Shown: piece by piece, positions 8,286 to 16,288 of the stretch
Layout of the letters: each line of letters opens with the position of its first letter
Numbering within the stretch: the first letter of the stretch is position 1
Assembly: GCA_017634595.1 (NCBI GenBank)
Contig: JAGBNC010000036.1
Coordinates: forward strand, 124,001 to 188,000
Direction of reading: 5' to 3'
Length of the DNA stretch: 64,000 bases
Origin: Bacteroidales bacterium
GTDB taxonomy: Bacteria; Bacteroidota; Bacteroidia; Bacteroidales; UBA932
Position numbers and translations under genes: made by a program
Notes under the pieces: generated by a model
What the model was told of the DNA's origin: nothing
What the model saw: the letters and a program-made list of their open reading frames with translations, nothing else
Database searches by the model: none

Positions 8286-9187
8286 AGCAGAACCGACAGG
8301 AACAGACCGGCTGAGAGTGCAAGAGAAAACACCAGATGGAGCTTAGCCGTTGCTTGGTCAAGCCCCTTCATGGCCTCAATCCCCACTTTGTCAAAGGTAC
8401 TTGCCTGCTTAATATTCTTCCATGCAGGTATCGCAGCAACCAAGCACAAAAGCGCAAGAGGATGCAGCCAGCCACAACAGACTGCGAAAATGACGCTTAT
8501 GAAAGGTATGATCATGTAAACGGAAGCATATAGCCGGCTGGAAGCCTTGCCGCCAATAAGCATGGCGAAGGTCTTGATGCCGGCGGCACGGTCGGTCTCG
8601 ATGTCCAGAGTATTGTTGGCATGAAGGACGGCCACAGTTATTATACCAAGGGGCAGCGAGAGCACAAGAGCATCGGGATGCCACTCCCCCGTCACCGCAT
8701 AAGCAGAGCCAAGGACTGTGAGGACGCCGAAGATGACGAAAATATCAAGGTCACCCAAGGCATGATATTTCAGTACGGAATATAGAGCTGTAAGCAACAC
8801 GCCTATGCCGCCGATAATCCAGAGGCCGGGGCCGCTTAGGATAGCGATGACAGCGCCGACTGTCACACCGGCAATGAAAAGCACCGCGCTGAATGTGAGA
8901 TACTCGACAGGCTCAAACTTGTGAAACACGAGATTAGGTACGGCAAAAGCGTTCTCATTGTCAACACCGGTGCGATAGTCGGCCCAGTCGCTCAAGACAT
9001 TGCCGGCAGAATGCAGGAGCACGACGCCAAGCAGGCAGAGGGCGAAAAGCACCCAGGGCATGATGCCACTCGGGAGCATCCCCTTACTGAACACATAGGC
9101 AAAAGAAACCAGAACCGGCATAGTGGATACCGGGAATGACCAGTAACGTGTTGCCACGAACCAATCTTTAAGTGAATGTTTAGCCAT
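8282..9187 (-). CDS. menA: 1,4-dihydroxy-2-naphthoate polyprenyltransferase
   Basis: Membrane UbiA-superfamily prenyltransferase of 301 residues that most likely attaches the polyprenyl tail to DHNA in menaquinone synthesis. The first aspartate motif, NVLSDWAD (Asn63, Asp67, Asp70), and the second, NNTLDIETD (Asp195, Asp199), fit MenA better than UbiA. At least eight hydrophobic segments are visible. I chose the ATG at 9187 (MAKHSLKDW) because the frame upstream of it runs into the preceding gene and has no membrane-protein character. It lies 10 bases after the M28-like gene and overlaps the CPBP gene. No other men genes are in the window, so the exact quinone substrate is inferred. Confidence 0.85.
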   Translation of the reverse strand: MAKHSLKDWFVATRYWSFPVSTMPVLVSFAYVFSKGMLPSGIMPWVLFALCLLGVVLLHSAGNVLSDWADYRTGVDNENAFAVPNLVFHKFEPVEYLTFSAVLFIAGVTVGAVIAILSGPGLWIIGGIGVLLTALYSVLKYHALGDLDIFVIFGVLTVLGSAYAVTGEWHPDALVLSLPLGIITVAVLHANNTLDIETDRAAGIKTFAMLIGGKASSRLYASVYMIIPFISVIFAVCCGWLHPLALLCLVAAIPAWKNIKQASTFDKVGIEAMKGLDQATAKLHLVFSLALSAGLFLSVLL

Positions 9188-9197
9188 AGGATAAAAA

Positions 9198-10043
9198 CTA
9201 TAGTGAGTCCAGCCAGAGCAAGATAAGTTCGGCACGACGCTCAAGGACGGCATAATCCAGAGTCGCAGCGCTGTCTTCCGGCTTGTTGGTGTTCATGGTT
9301 ATGCCGGAGGTAAACATCACGGCTTTGGTCCCCTTACGCATAAATGGGACCTGATCTGAAGCTTTATTATAGAAGTAATCGGTAAATGCCTTACTTCTGT
9401 AATAATCATAATAGAGCCTTAGCTTCGGACCTGCATTTGCCTTCTCCAGCTGCTTCTCGTAAGGTTTGCCGCCGAGCACGATCAGAAAGTCGGGGCGGTA
9501 CTTGTTGGGCGGAGCAAGTGTACTGCCTATAGTGTCAAGATTGATAACCCACGAAAGTTTATAAGGCAGTGAGGCCATGTTAACTGCTCCGTCCATTCCG
9601 TCCGAATGCGAATCAAGGGCAGCAAAAATATAGTTGCGGCCGTCTTTTTGAAGACGAGCGGCCAGGTCGAGCAATACGGCCACCCCTGAAGCATTACAGT
9701 CCGCGCCAGGATAGAGCACACCTTTATAAAGACCGAGCCCGTCAAAGTGAGCACAAATCAGGGTATAATTAGCCGAGCGGAGGTCTCCCCTGCACACCAC
9801 ATATACATTACGACACACACCCTTGTCTGTCTTGAAAGACTGCAAGCGCGGTTCAAGCCCCATCTGCTCAAACCTCCTGTAAATATAGGCAGCAGCTTCG
9901 GCCCCTCCGCGTGAACCGGGACGACGCCCTTCAAGTAGCGTATCACTCAAATGGCGCACATCTTTTTCAATGCCTGCCGAAGCGGGGAAACATACCACGG
10001 CCAGCATAACAAGCACGGCAAATATTTTACAAATACGCTTCAA
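9198..10043 (-). CDS. M28 peptidase-like protein with a degenerate metal site
   Basis: Secreted protein of 281 residues with an M28 (aminopeptidase Y/AAP) fold. I set the start at TTG 10041-10043: it gives MKRICKIFAVLVMLAVVCFPASA, a good signal peptide, and lies 26 bases after a -7 box. The open frame continues upstream into the divergent gene's promoter and is unlikely to be used. Aligned by eye to Aeromonas aminopeptidase, the first histidine (His99 in CAHFD) and one aspartate (Asp170 in NLDTIG) are kept. The bridging aspartate is cysteine (Cys116 in GADCNASG), the Glu-Glu pair is His146-Ser147, and the last histidine is Asn253. Proteolytic activity is therefore doubtful; it may bind rather than cleave, or be a decaying paralogue. 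First gene of an operon with menA and the CPBP protease. Confidence 0.8.
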   Translation of the reverse strand: MKRICKIFAVLVMLAVVCFPASAGIEKDVRHLSDTLLEGRRPGSRGGAEAAAYIYRRFEQMGLEPRLQSFKTDKGVCRNVYVVCRGDLRSANYTLICAHFDGLGLYKGVLYPGADCNASGVAVLLDLAARLQKDGRNYIFAALDSHSDGMDGAVNMASLPYKLSWVINLDTIGSTLAPPNKYRPDFLIVLGGKPYEKQLEKANAGPKLRLYYDYYRSKAFTDYFYNKASDQVPFMRKGTKAVMFTSGITMNTNKPEDSAATLDYAVLERRAELILLWLDSL

Positions 10044-10061
10044 TTCGGCACGATAAATGAT

Positions 10062-10069
10062 TATCTTTG
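10062..10069 (+). promoter_or_regulatory. -7 promoter element of the TPR gene
   Basis: TATCTTTG matches TAnnTTTG exactly and ends eight bases before the GTG start, implying a very short leader. It touches the opposite-strand -7 box at 10070-10077. Confidence 0.65.
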
Positions 10070-10077
10070 CAAAAATA
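10070..10077 (-). promoter_or_regulatory. -7 promoter element of the M28-like/menA operon
   Basis: The minus strand reads TATTTTTG, an exact TAnnTTTG, 26 bases upstream of the TTG start at 10043. Its position supports that start. Confidence 0.6.
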
Positions 10078-12120
10078 GTGAAAAAGTTTCTCCTAACAAT
10101 AGCGTTTGTGCTCGCGACAGCTATGTCATCCCTTGCCCAGTACGACAAGGATGTGTTCAATATGCGCGGACGCATGGCACTGCAGGATGGCAAATACACT
10201 CAAGCCATTGAGCATTTCAACATCCTTGCCAGGCTTGACAGCACCGACTACTGGTGCTTCTTCTTCCGTGGCATCGCCAAATACAACCTGGGCGACATCC
10301 GCGGCGCACAAGCAGATTTCAACACTTCAGTAAGGTTGAACCCGGTTTTTACTAACGGCTACCACTACCGGGCCATCACAGAGAGCCGGACAGGCAATTA
10401 CGACAAGGCTTTCGCCGATTTTGACAAGGCCATCAGCCTGCGTCCTGGCTTCAACGGCCTGTACTACAGCCGGGGAGTTACCAACTTCCTAGCCAGACGT
10501 TTCCCTGAAGCCGTCGATGATTTCAACCGCTACATTCGCAAGGATGCCAAAGATCCGTCGGCCTACCTCAACAGAGGCGCTGCCTACCTTTTCCTGGGAG
10601 ACACGCTCAAGGCCATGAACGACTACAACAAGGCGATCAAGCTCGACCGCTTCGAGCCGGAGTGCTATATCAGAAGAGGACGCGTATATGCGGCGCAGGA
10701 GAAGTTCCCTGCAGCGGTGGCCGACATGACCAAGGCCATTGAGCTGGACAGCACCAACACCCTGGCATACTTCAACCGTGCCCTGCTCTACTATGAGCTG
10801 CACGACTACAACTCCGCTATGAGGGATCTCAACCGTGTGCTCAAGGACGAGCCGGGCAATGCACTTACGCTGTACAACCGTTCCCTTCTCTATGCCCAGG
10901 TCGGCGAGCTTGGGAACGCCCTTGAAGACATGGACCGCGTCATCAACATCAATCCCCGCAATGTGCTTGCATACTACAACAGAGCGGCTTTCTTCATGGA
11001 AATGGGGCGCTGGCGCGATGCTTTGTCGGACTACAACAAGGCGATAGAACTATATCCCGACTTTGCCAAGGCATATCTCAACCGTTCCTATGTGGAAAAC
11101 ATGCTCGGCATGAACAAGGAGTCAAAGGCAGACTACAAGACAGCTCAGCGCAAGGTCGGAGAATACAGGGCCAAAAACGCCTCTGGAGAAGCTTCATTTG
11201 CCGATACCACTAAGAAATATGATGCACTCCTGGCACTGGATGCTGATTTCGCGAAGAAAGATTTTGACAATGAACTGATCCAGCACAGGGACATAGACAT
11301 ACGGCTCAGGCCGCTGTATAAGTTCCACCTGACAGCCAAACGGGAAGACAGGAACCTTGCTCTGAGCAACCGTTACGAGAACCCTCTGATCGACCATTTC
11401 ATCGATTCCGTCCCTGTCCCTGTAGTGGTATCCAACAGTGACAGCCTGTCCACGCTCAAGCTTGTCCGCTCCCTGTCGTCCGTCCTGTCAGGCGACGGCA
11501 GCAAGGGCGCAGGCAGCGTAAATCTCAGCCCTTCCGAGACTTATTTCCTGATGGGCATTTACGATGTACAGCAAAAGAACTACACCAGCGCTCTGAATTA
11601 TTTCGACAAGGCTGTTGCCGCTGCCGAAAACAGTGCAGAGAGAGACCGTTATTCAAAATACTACAAGGCCTTCTACCTCATGAACCGCGGCGTACTGAGG
11701 GCTGAAATGATAGAGTTCATTGCATCGCTCGAAGGTAACGTCCAGACCCTTTCAATGGATGACCAGGGAGCTACGAGAGCAAGGGTAAGCGACAGGGTTG
11801 CACGCCGATACGACTATTCAGAAGCCATTGAAGACATGCAAGCCGCTACCGAGATAATCCCCGACATACCATATCTGTATTTCAATCTCGGCAACCTCTA
11901 CTGCCTTGACGGAGAGATGGTTAATGCCATAGACGGATACACCAGGGCCATCAATCTCTACCCTGTCATGGGAGACGCTTACTTCAACCGTGGTCTGGTG
12001 CTAATATATGTCAAGGATAAAGAAAAGGGTTGTATTGACCTGTCACGAGCCGGAGAGCTGGGGGTAAAAGACGCTTACAGCGTCATAGATAAATACTGCA
12101 CATCAGATGAGCAGCGTTAA
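10078..12120 (+). CDS. Exported tetratricopeptide repeat protein
   Basis: Protein of 680 residues made mostly of TPR units. The GTG at 10078 opens into a signal peptide (MKKFLLTIAFVLATAMSSLAQ); an ATG at 10057 would sit inside the promoter. About ten TPRs fill residues 20-345, with recurring AYFNRA/AL..YxxA.xDxxKAIxLxP patterns. A region without clear repeats follows (about 345-475), then one repeat near 480-515 and two near 590-670. TPR arrays act as protein-protein scaffolds, here in the periplasm or outer membrane; the partner is not identifiable. The stop codon overlaps the next gene by 14 bases, so the two are coupled. The call as exported TPR protein is secure, the role is not. Confidence 0.88.
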   Translation: MKKFLLTIAFVLATAMSSLAQYDKDVFNMRGRMALQDGKYTQAIEHFNILARLDSTDYWCFFFRGIAKYNLGDIRGAQADFNTSVRLNPVFTNGYHYRAITESRTGNYDKAFADFDKAISLRPGFNGLYYSRGVTNFLARRFPEAVDDFNRYIRKDAKDPSAYLNRGAAYLFLGDTLKAMNDYNKAIKLDRFEPECYIRRGRVYAAQEKFPAAVADMTKAIELDSTNTLAYFNRALLYYELHDYNSAMRDLNRVLKDEPGNALTLYNRSLLYAQVGELGNALEDMDRVININPRNVLAYYNRAAFFMEMGRWRDALSDYNKAIELYPDFAKAYLNRSYVENMLGMNKESKADYKTAQRKVGEYRAKNASGEASFADTTKKYDALLALDADFAKKDFDNELIQHRDIDIRLRPLYKFHLTAKREDRNLALSNRYENPLIDHFIDSVPVPVVVSNSDSLSTLKLVRSLSSVLSGDGSKGAGSVNLSPSETYFLMGIYDVQQKNYTSALNYFDKAVAAAENSAERDRYSKYYKAFYLMNRGVLRAEMIEFIASLEGNVQTLSMDDQGATRARVSDRVARRYDYSEAIEDMQAATEIIPDIPYLYFNLGNLYCLDGEMVNAIDGYTRAINLYPVMGDAYFNRGLVLIYVKDKEKGCIDLSRAGELGVKDAYSVIDKYCTSDEQR

Positions 12121-12916
12121 ATTCAAATCATTCTCCTCCGGCAGTTGCGGCAACTGCTATTTCATAGGTTTATTCGGCGAAGAGAGTCGCAGGTGCGAGG
12201 CCGGAGTGGTGATTGATGCAGGTGTGAGCCCACGACGGCTCAAGAAAGAACTGCAGCACGACGGTCTGTGCTTCGACGACTTCAGCGCAGTGCTTGTCAC
12301 CCACGACCACATGGACCACATACGCTCCCTGGGATCATTCTGCAAGCATATTGGGAAGCCTGTATGGGCCACTGAAGAGTTGCACAGGGCCCTTTGCCGG
12401 CACAGCATGACTCGCTATCAGATCAGCGATTACCGGATGGAGCTAAGGCCGTCGGCCTGGAATGATGTAGTGCCCGGAAGAATCAAGGCTCGCTGCTTCG
12501 CAGTACCGCACGATGCATCAAGCACGGTTGGATACGCCATCATGCTTGATGACTTCAAGTTCGTGATTATGACCGACATAGGCCGCATGACACAAGAGGC
12601 GCTCGACCTGGCCAGGCAGGCAGACACCGTGGTGATAGAGAGCAACTATGATCCTGAGATGCTGCGTCTCGGGCCATATCCACCCGAACTGCAAGCCAGG
12701 ATACGTGGCGGACACGGGCATCTGTCAAATCCCGAATGCGCCGAAGCTATAAAAGAATTCAACCACAAAGGGCTCAGCCACATATTTCTGTGCCACTTGA
12801 GCGAGCATAACAACACTCCTGAGCTGGCCTACCGCGAGAGCCTGCCCTTCAGAGGCGAAGCCGCACTGACACCTCTTCCGCGCCAGACTGCGTCGCCGTT
12901 GTACGTACTCCGTTAG
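12107..12916 (+). CDS. MBL-fold metallohydrolase, YycJ/WalJ type
   Basis: Cytoplasmic metallo-beta-lactamase-fold hydrolase of 269 residues. The N-terminal FSSGSCGNCYFI segment and the metal motif THDHMDH (HxHxDH) followed by IRSLGSF match the YycJ/VicX group, often annotated as a 5' to 3' exonuclease or walK-operon protein. Further ligands are visible in AVPHDASSTVGY and MTDIG, and a late histidine in LCHLSEHNN. The start ATG lies 14 bases inside the end of the TPR gene. Its 3' end overlaps the convergent amidase gene by four bases. In Firmicutes the family affects cell-wall and DNA-repair processes; the role in Bacteroidota is not settled. Confidence 0.85.
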   Translation: MSSVKFKSFSSGSCGNCYFIGLFGEESRRCEAGVVIDAGVSPRRLKKELQHDGLCFDDFSAVLVTHDHMDHIRSLGSFCKHIGKPVWATEELHRALCRHSMTRYQISDYRMELRPSAWNDVVPGRIKARCFAVPHDASSTVGYAIMLDDFKFVIMTDIGRMTQEALDLARQADTVVIESNYDPEMLRLGPYPPELQARIRGGHGHLSNPECAEAIKEFNHKGLSHIFLCHLSEHNNTPELAYRESLPFRGEAALTPLPRQTASPLYVLR

Positions 12917-15894
12917 ACGTTAAACTTAATACTGGCTGGCGTAAAGTACAGAAAGCCGAACTGATAGCTCCCCGGGCTGTCTGCAGAGCCATACATACCA
13001 AAGAATTCAAAGGCCTCACGTATCAGTTTCTTGCGGTCGGCATCATTCTTCAAGCACTCCAAAGGAACCCCTATAGAAACGGCCTTGTGGCTGCCGGAGC
13101 TGAAACGCACCGCAGCAGGCACTCCTGAACTGCCGTAACGGAGCCATACGCTGCCGCGCTTGTCGGCGTTGCTCAGTCCGTCGGGATGCGCAACTGCGTA
13201 ACAGTCTTCGTTAGGCTCATGGTAGAACGGCATGCCCGCGAGATCGCCGGTGTTGGTGCCGAAGGAAGAAGCCCATTTGTAACCAAGGACGTCTCCGACG
13301 AAGGCCTTGGCCTCTGCCACGGACAAGGAGTCAGGTTTGTTCCCGTAGATATCTCCCCACACATCGGTAGCTATGCGTGATCCTGATACCAGGATACTGC
13401 CGCCCCTGCGAGCCCAGATTCTCAACGACTCCTGCAGCCCAGCAGGGAAAACGCTAAATCGTGGTTTGAAAGCGCCGCGGCCCGACTTGGTGCTAAGCTG
13501 CGCCCCGCAAATCAGGTCAAGAGCTACGAATGAAGCGGCAAGAGTGGTATCGGCGCAGAAACTCTCACATGACATCGAGCTGAAGGGAAAGCCCAGTTCA
13601 AGCAGGGACCTGCCATGGACAGAAGGATAATCAAAGGTGTTGCCGGCCACAGGAATCCCGGCCTTGTCGCTGTAAGAGCCTCCGAAACCGGGGGCGTCAT
13701 CGCTCTCCCACTTAAGCGGGCGTGTGAACTCGTAGTTCTCTCCTATATAGCTGATATCGCGCACATAAGGCATTCCGTCATCGAGCCGGGATTCAAAGCC
13801 CGCATAATCGGGCGTATCAATCCATGCCGGCGGGGCTACCCTGTCGAAGTTGTTGACTATCAGTACTGAGCCCCCGCGCTTCTGCTCAGGCACACCGACT
13901 GAAAGGATCTCCGAAGGGAAACTTGAGCCACCTTCGTTCCATGCCGTAACCTTGTACGAATAGATGTGACCCGGCTCTATATGCATCGTAGCTTCGGGAT
14001 CGGACACCGGCACGCCGTCATCGAAAGCGCCGTCATCGACACGAGTATATACGGTGTACCCCACAGGCCTGGCCGTCTTCTCCAACTGATCCTGGGTAGC
14101 GCTCCACTTAAGCAGCACCTCTCCGTCCTCCTGCAGCATGGCCGAAAAAGCATGCACAGGCAGAGGCTGGACCACATAAGGGACTCCGTACGTACAAGCA
14201 AGATACTTGAGTATCCCCTTGTAAACCGAGCGGCTGACATTGAATCGGAAAGATGGATCGAGACCGTACTTCATGTCGGCGAAGTTCTGGTGCGACAGTA
14301 GCTCCAGAAGCATTGCCGGTACGTCCGTAGTCCGGGACTCGCTGTAAGAACGGTCCCACAGCTGACGGCGCTGCCACAGCGGCTCGAAGCCGACGCGGAT
14401 ATCATCGACTATCTGAGTCTGCACGAAATCTGCAAACGTCCTTGAAGTCATGCGGTCGCCGCCGTCGGAGAACTTACGGGAGTTGTCGCATTTGAGAGTA
14501 TAGATAGCAAGGGTACCAACTATACTGTCGTTGGGAGTTACACCTGCATCGGTATGGAAAGCAAGGGAACAGTCAAATGGGATGCCTTTGGACTTACGCA
14601 TCATACGTGTCCACGAACCGCGTGCTGCATAGTCGCAGACATAATCGGTATCCCACTCGCGCAGGGTGCTGTCGGCGCCTGCCCAGGGCATCCAGTAAGA
14701 AGCGCCCTCAACATAGCTGGGCATGCCTGAAAGCCTTCCTCCCCGCTGTATCTTTCCCATTCCGCCTCCGAAGCGTACTGCGTCTGCGCTTACGGTCTCC
14801 CCCGCTCCGCCTTTGTTGTCAAGTTCGACAAAGCCGCCGGTCCCGGGAGCGAAGTCAAAAGTCCCGAGGTACACCCAGGTGCCTCCACCCTTGCGCTGGT
14901 CCACCAGAAACTCAGTAGATCCGCCGAGATGATGGACGGTATAACGTGCTGCCCGACAAGATTTGCGCGAACTGGCATAGCTCACATACACAGCATATTC
15001 ACCCCTCTTGGCAATATCGGGAGTCCATCGGGCTGAACAAGATGGAGTGACGCTGCATTCAGTCTGGCGGCAGCTTCCGGTGCTGAAAGGATTGTCGGTA
15101 ATCTGGTACTCCTGCTTAAGGTCGGCAAAGCCCGTCCCTCCGTCTTCCCATTCTCCGGTCTCGGAGTAAGACCCGAAGCTCCTCACAAGTTTGCCAGGGG
15201 TACGGACAAAGGTAGAATCATTGTCACATATTACTTCCATGCGCTGTATATCACGCTCACGCGGAGTCATGACATAGGCTCCGGCATTCTCCAGCATTGG
15301 AATCAGATAATCAAGCACATAGCTCTGGGTGTACATATCCTCCACCGTACGGTGCAGAGCTGCCCTCTGCCATCTCCAAGCATCCTGCTCTTCGTTGTAG
15401 TAGTAACCGTGACTCTGCCAGAGAGCGATGTGACGTCCTTGAAGGCCACGGGCAATCTTGCGCGCCCCGGACCTGCTTACCAGCGGGAGGCGGGGTACAT
15501 TTTTGGACTGATAGTGAAATGACGGAGATTTTCCGTTGTTTGTGATCTTAGGGGTCTCAAGTTCTTCGAGCCTGCAACCGGAAGTCATGCAGGATCCGAC
15601 CTTGTAGCCGCGCAGCACCTTTTCTCCTTCTGTATTCAGTTCAGAAAGGAACCAGAATATATCTTCGTTGTGCCAGGGATAATCGGCCAGGCTGCTTGCG
15701 AAATACAGGTCAAGTGCATCACCCCGGAGGTAGATTTTGTCTATCCTTACTTTGGAGCGGACTTCGAATCTACGGTTGCAGCGCGCCGTAAGAGTATCGC
15801 ACACCACGCTGAAGTCGGCAGCTCGGGGAATGCCTTGGGCCGCAGAAGAAAGTGCGCCTGAGAGAAAGAGCAAAATCAAGACAAATCTACGCAT
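12913..15894 (-). CDS. Large secreted amidase_3-type hydrolase with golvesin/Xly-like domain
   Basis: Exported protein of 993 residues (signal peptide ends near residue 20, SAAQG). The catalytic part looks like an N-acetylmuramoyl-L-alanine amidase (amidase_3) split by an insertion. The first zinc histidine is in LWQSHGYYYN, the glutamate probably in HRTVEDMY, and the last histidine in LAFHTDAG. Between them lies a jelly-roll segment resembling the golvesin C-terminal/Xly carbohydrate-binding domain (GTWVYLGTFDFAPG, then the DAVRFGGG end). A fibronectin-III-like stretch (residues about 600-670) and a long C-terminal domain with a Rossmann-like look follow. Bacteroidota homologues are often labelled xanthan lyase. 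The zinc residues argue for peptidoglycan or glycan-peptide hydrolysis. It is the last gene of the 17-gene minus-strand run, overlapping vanZ by eight bases. Confidence 0.75.
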   Translation of the reverse strand: MRRFVLILLFLSGALSSAAQGIPRAADFSVVCDTLTARCNRRFEVRSKVRIDKIYLRGDALDLYFASSLADYPWHNEDIFWFLSELNTEGEKVLRGYKVGSCMTSGCRLEELETPKITNNGKSPSFHYQSKNVPRLPLVSRSGARKIARGLQGRHIALWQSHGYYYNEEQDAWRWQRAALHRTVEDMYTQSYVLDYLIPMLENAGAYVMTPRERDIQRMEVICDNDSTFVRTPGKLVRSFGSYSETGEWEDGGTGFADLKQEYQITDNPFSTGSCRQTECSVTPSCSARWTPDIAKRGEYAVYVSYASSRKSCRAARYTVHHLGGSTEFLVDQRKGGGTWVYLGTFDFAPGTGGFVELDNKGGAGETVSADAVRFGGGMGKIQRGGRLSGMPSYVEGASYWMPWAGADSTLREWDTDYVCDYAARGSWTRMMRKSKGIPFDCSLAFHTDAGVTPNDSIVGTLAIYTLKCDNSRKFSDGGDRMTSRTFADFVQTQIVDDIRVGFEPLWQRRQLWDRSYSESRTTDVPAMLLELLSHQNFADMKYGLDPSFRFNVSRSVYKGILKYLACTYGVPYVVQPLPVHAFSAMLQEDGEVLLKWSATQDQLEKTARPVGYTVYTRVDDGAFDDGVPVSDPEATMHIEPGHIYSYKVTAWNEGGSSFPSEILSVGVPEQKRGGSVLIVNNFDRVAPPAWIDTPDYAGFESRLDDGMPYVRDISYIGENYEFTRPLKWESDDAPGFGGSYSDKAGIPVAGNTFDYPSVHGRSLLELGFPFSSMSCESFCADTTLAASFVALDLICGAQLSTKSGRGAFKPRFSVFPAGLQESLRIWARRGGSILVSGSRIATDVWGDIYGNKPDSLSVAEAKAFVGDVLGYKWASSFGTNTGDLAGMPFYHEPNEDCYAVAHPDGLSNADKRGSVWLRYGSSGVPAAVRFSSGSHKAVSIGVPLECLKNDADRKKLIREAFEFFGMYGSADSPGSYQFGFLYFTPASIKFNV

Positions 15895-16288
15895 TGTTTT
15901 TCTTATGTTTAAGCAATAATATAAAGAATGAAACCAAACTGCCGCAAATCAGCCCTATTCTATCGGCCTTGAAATCGGCAGGATCCATGCTCCGGTAAGG
16001 AATACGGCTCTGTATCAGTTCCGTACCCCATGCAAGCAGACATCCAAGAGCAAACATACAGACCAGAAGCAGCATTGCCGGAACGGGACCGGCCTTGCGG
16101 ACATCAAAGGAGAAATATGACAGCACAGGGAAAGGAAGGAACATCACGAAATGCACCACTTTGTCAGCTGGCAAGCCAAATACAGTGCGCGGCATCTCCG
16201 ACATGTGCGAGAAATTGCTGAAGCACAAAACTGCAACTGCAATAAGATACAGCACAGTAAGAATGCGGAAAACCCAAACCCTGCTCAT
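15887..16288 (-). CDS. VanZ family membrane protein
   Basis: Small integral membrane protein of 133 residues with four hydrophobic helices. The DKVVHFVMFLPFP segment and the later GTELIQSRIPYRSMDPADFKAD segment are the hallmark of the VanZ-like family, which includes the teicoplanin-resistance protein VanZ. The molecular role of stand-alone copies is unclear, and resistance should not be assumed. The start codon overlaps the end of the MsbA-like gene (ATGA), and its end overlaps the amidase gene. Confidence 0.85.
   Translation of the reverse strand: MSRVWVFRILTVLYLIAVAVLCFSNFSHMSEMPRTVFGLPADKVVHFVMFLPFPVLSYFSFDVRKAGPVPAMLLLVCMFALGCLLAWGTELIQSRIPYRSMDPADFKADRIGLICGSLVSFFILLLKHKKNNA

Noticed and set aside
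15887..16288. VanZ gene as evidence of glycopeptide resistance
   Set aside because: No vanHAX or other resistance genes are present, and VanZ-like proteins are widespread in bacteria without resistance.
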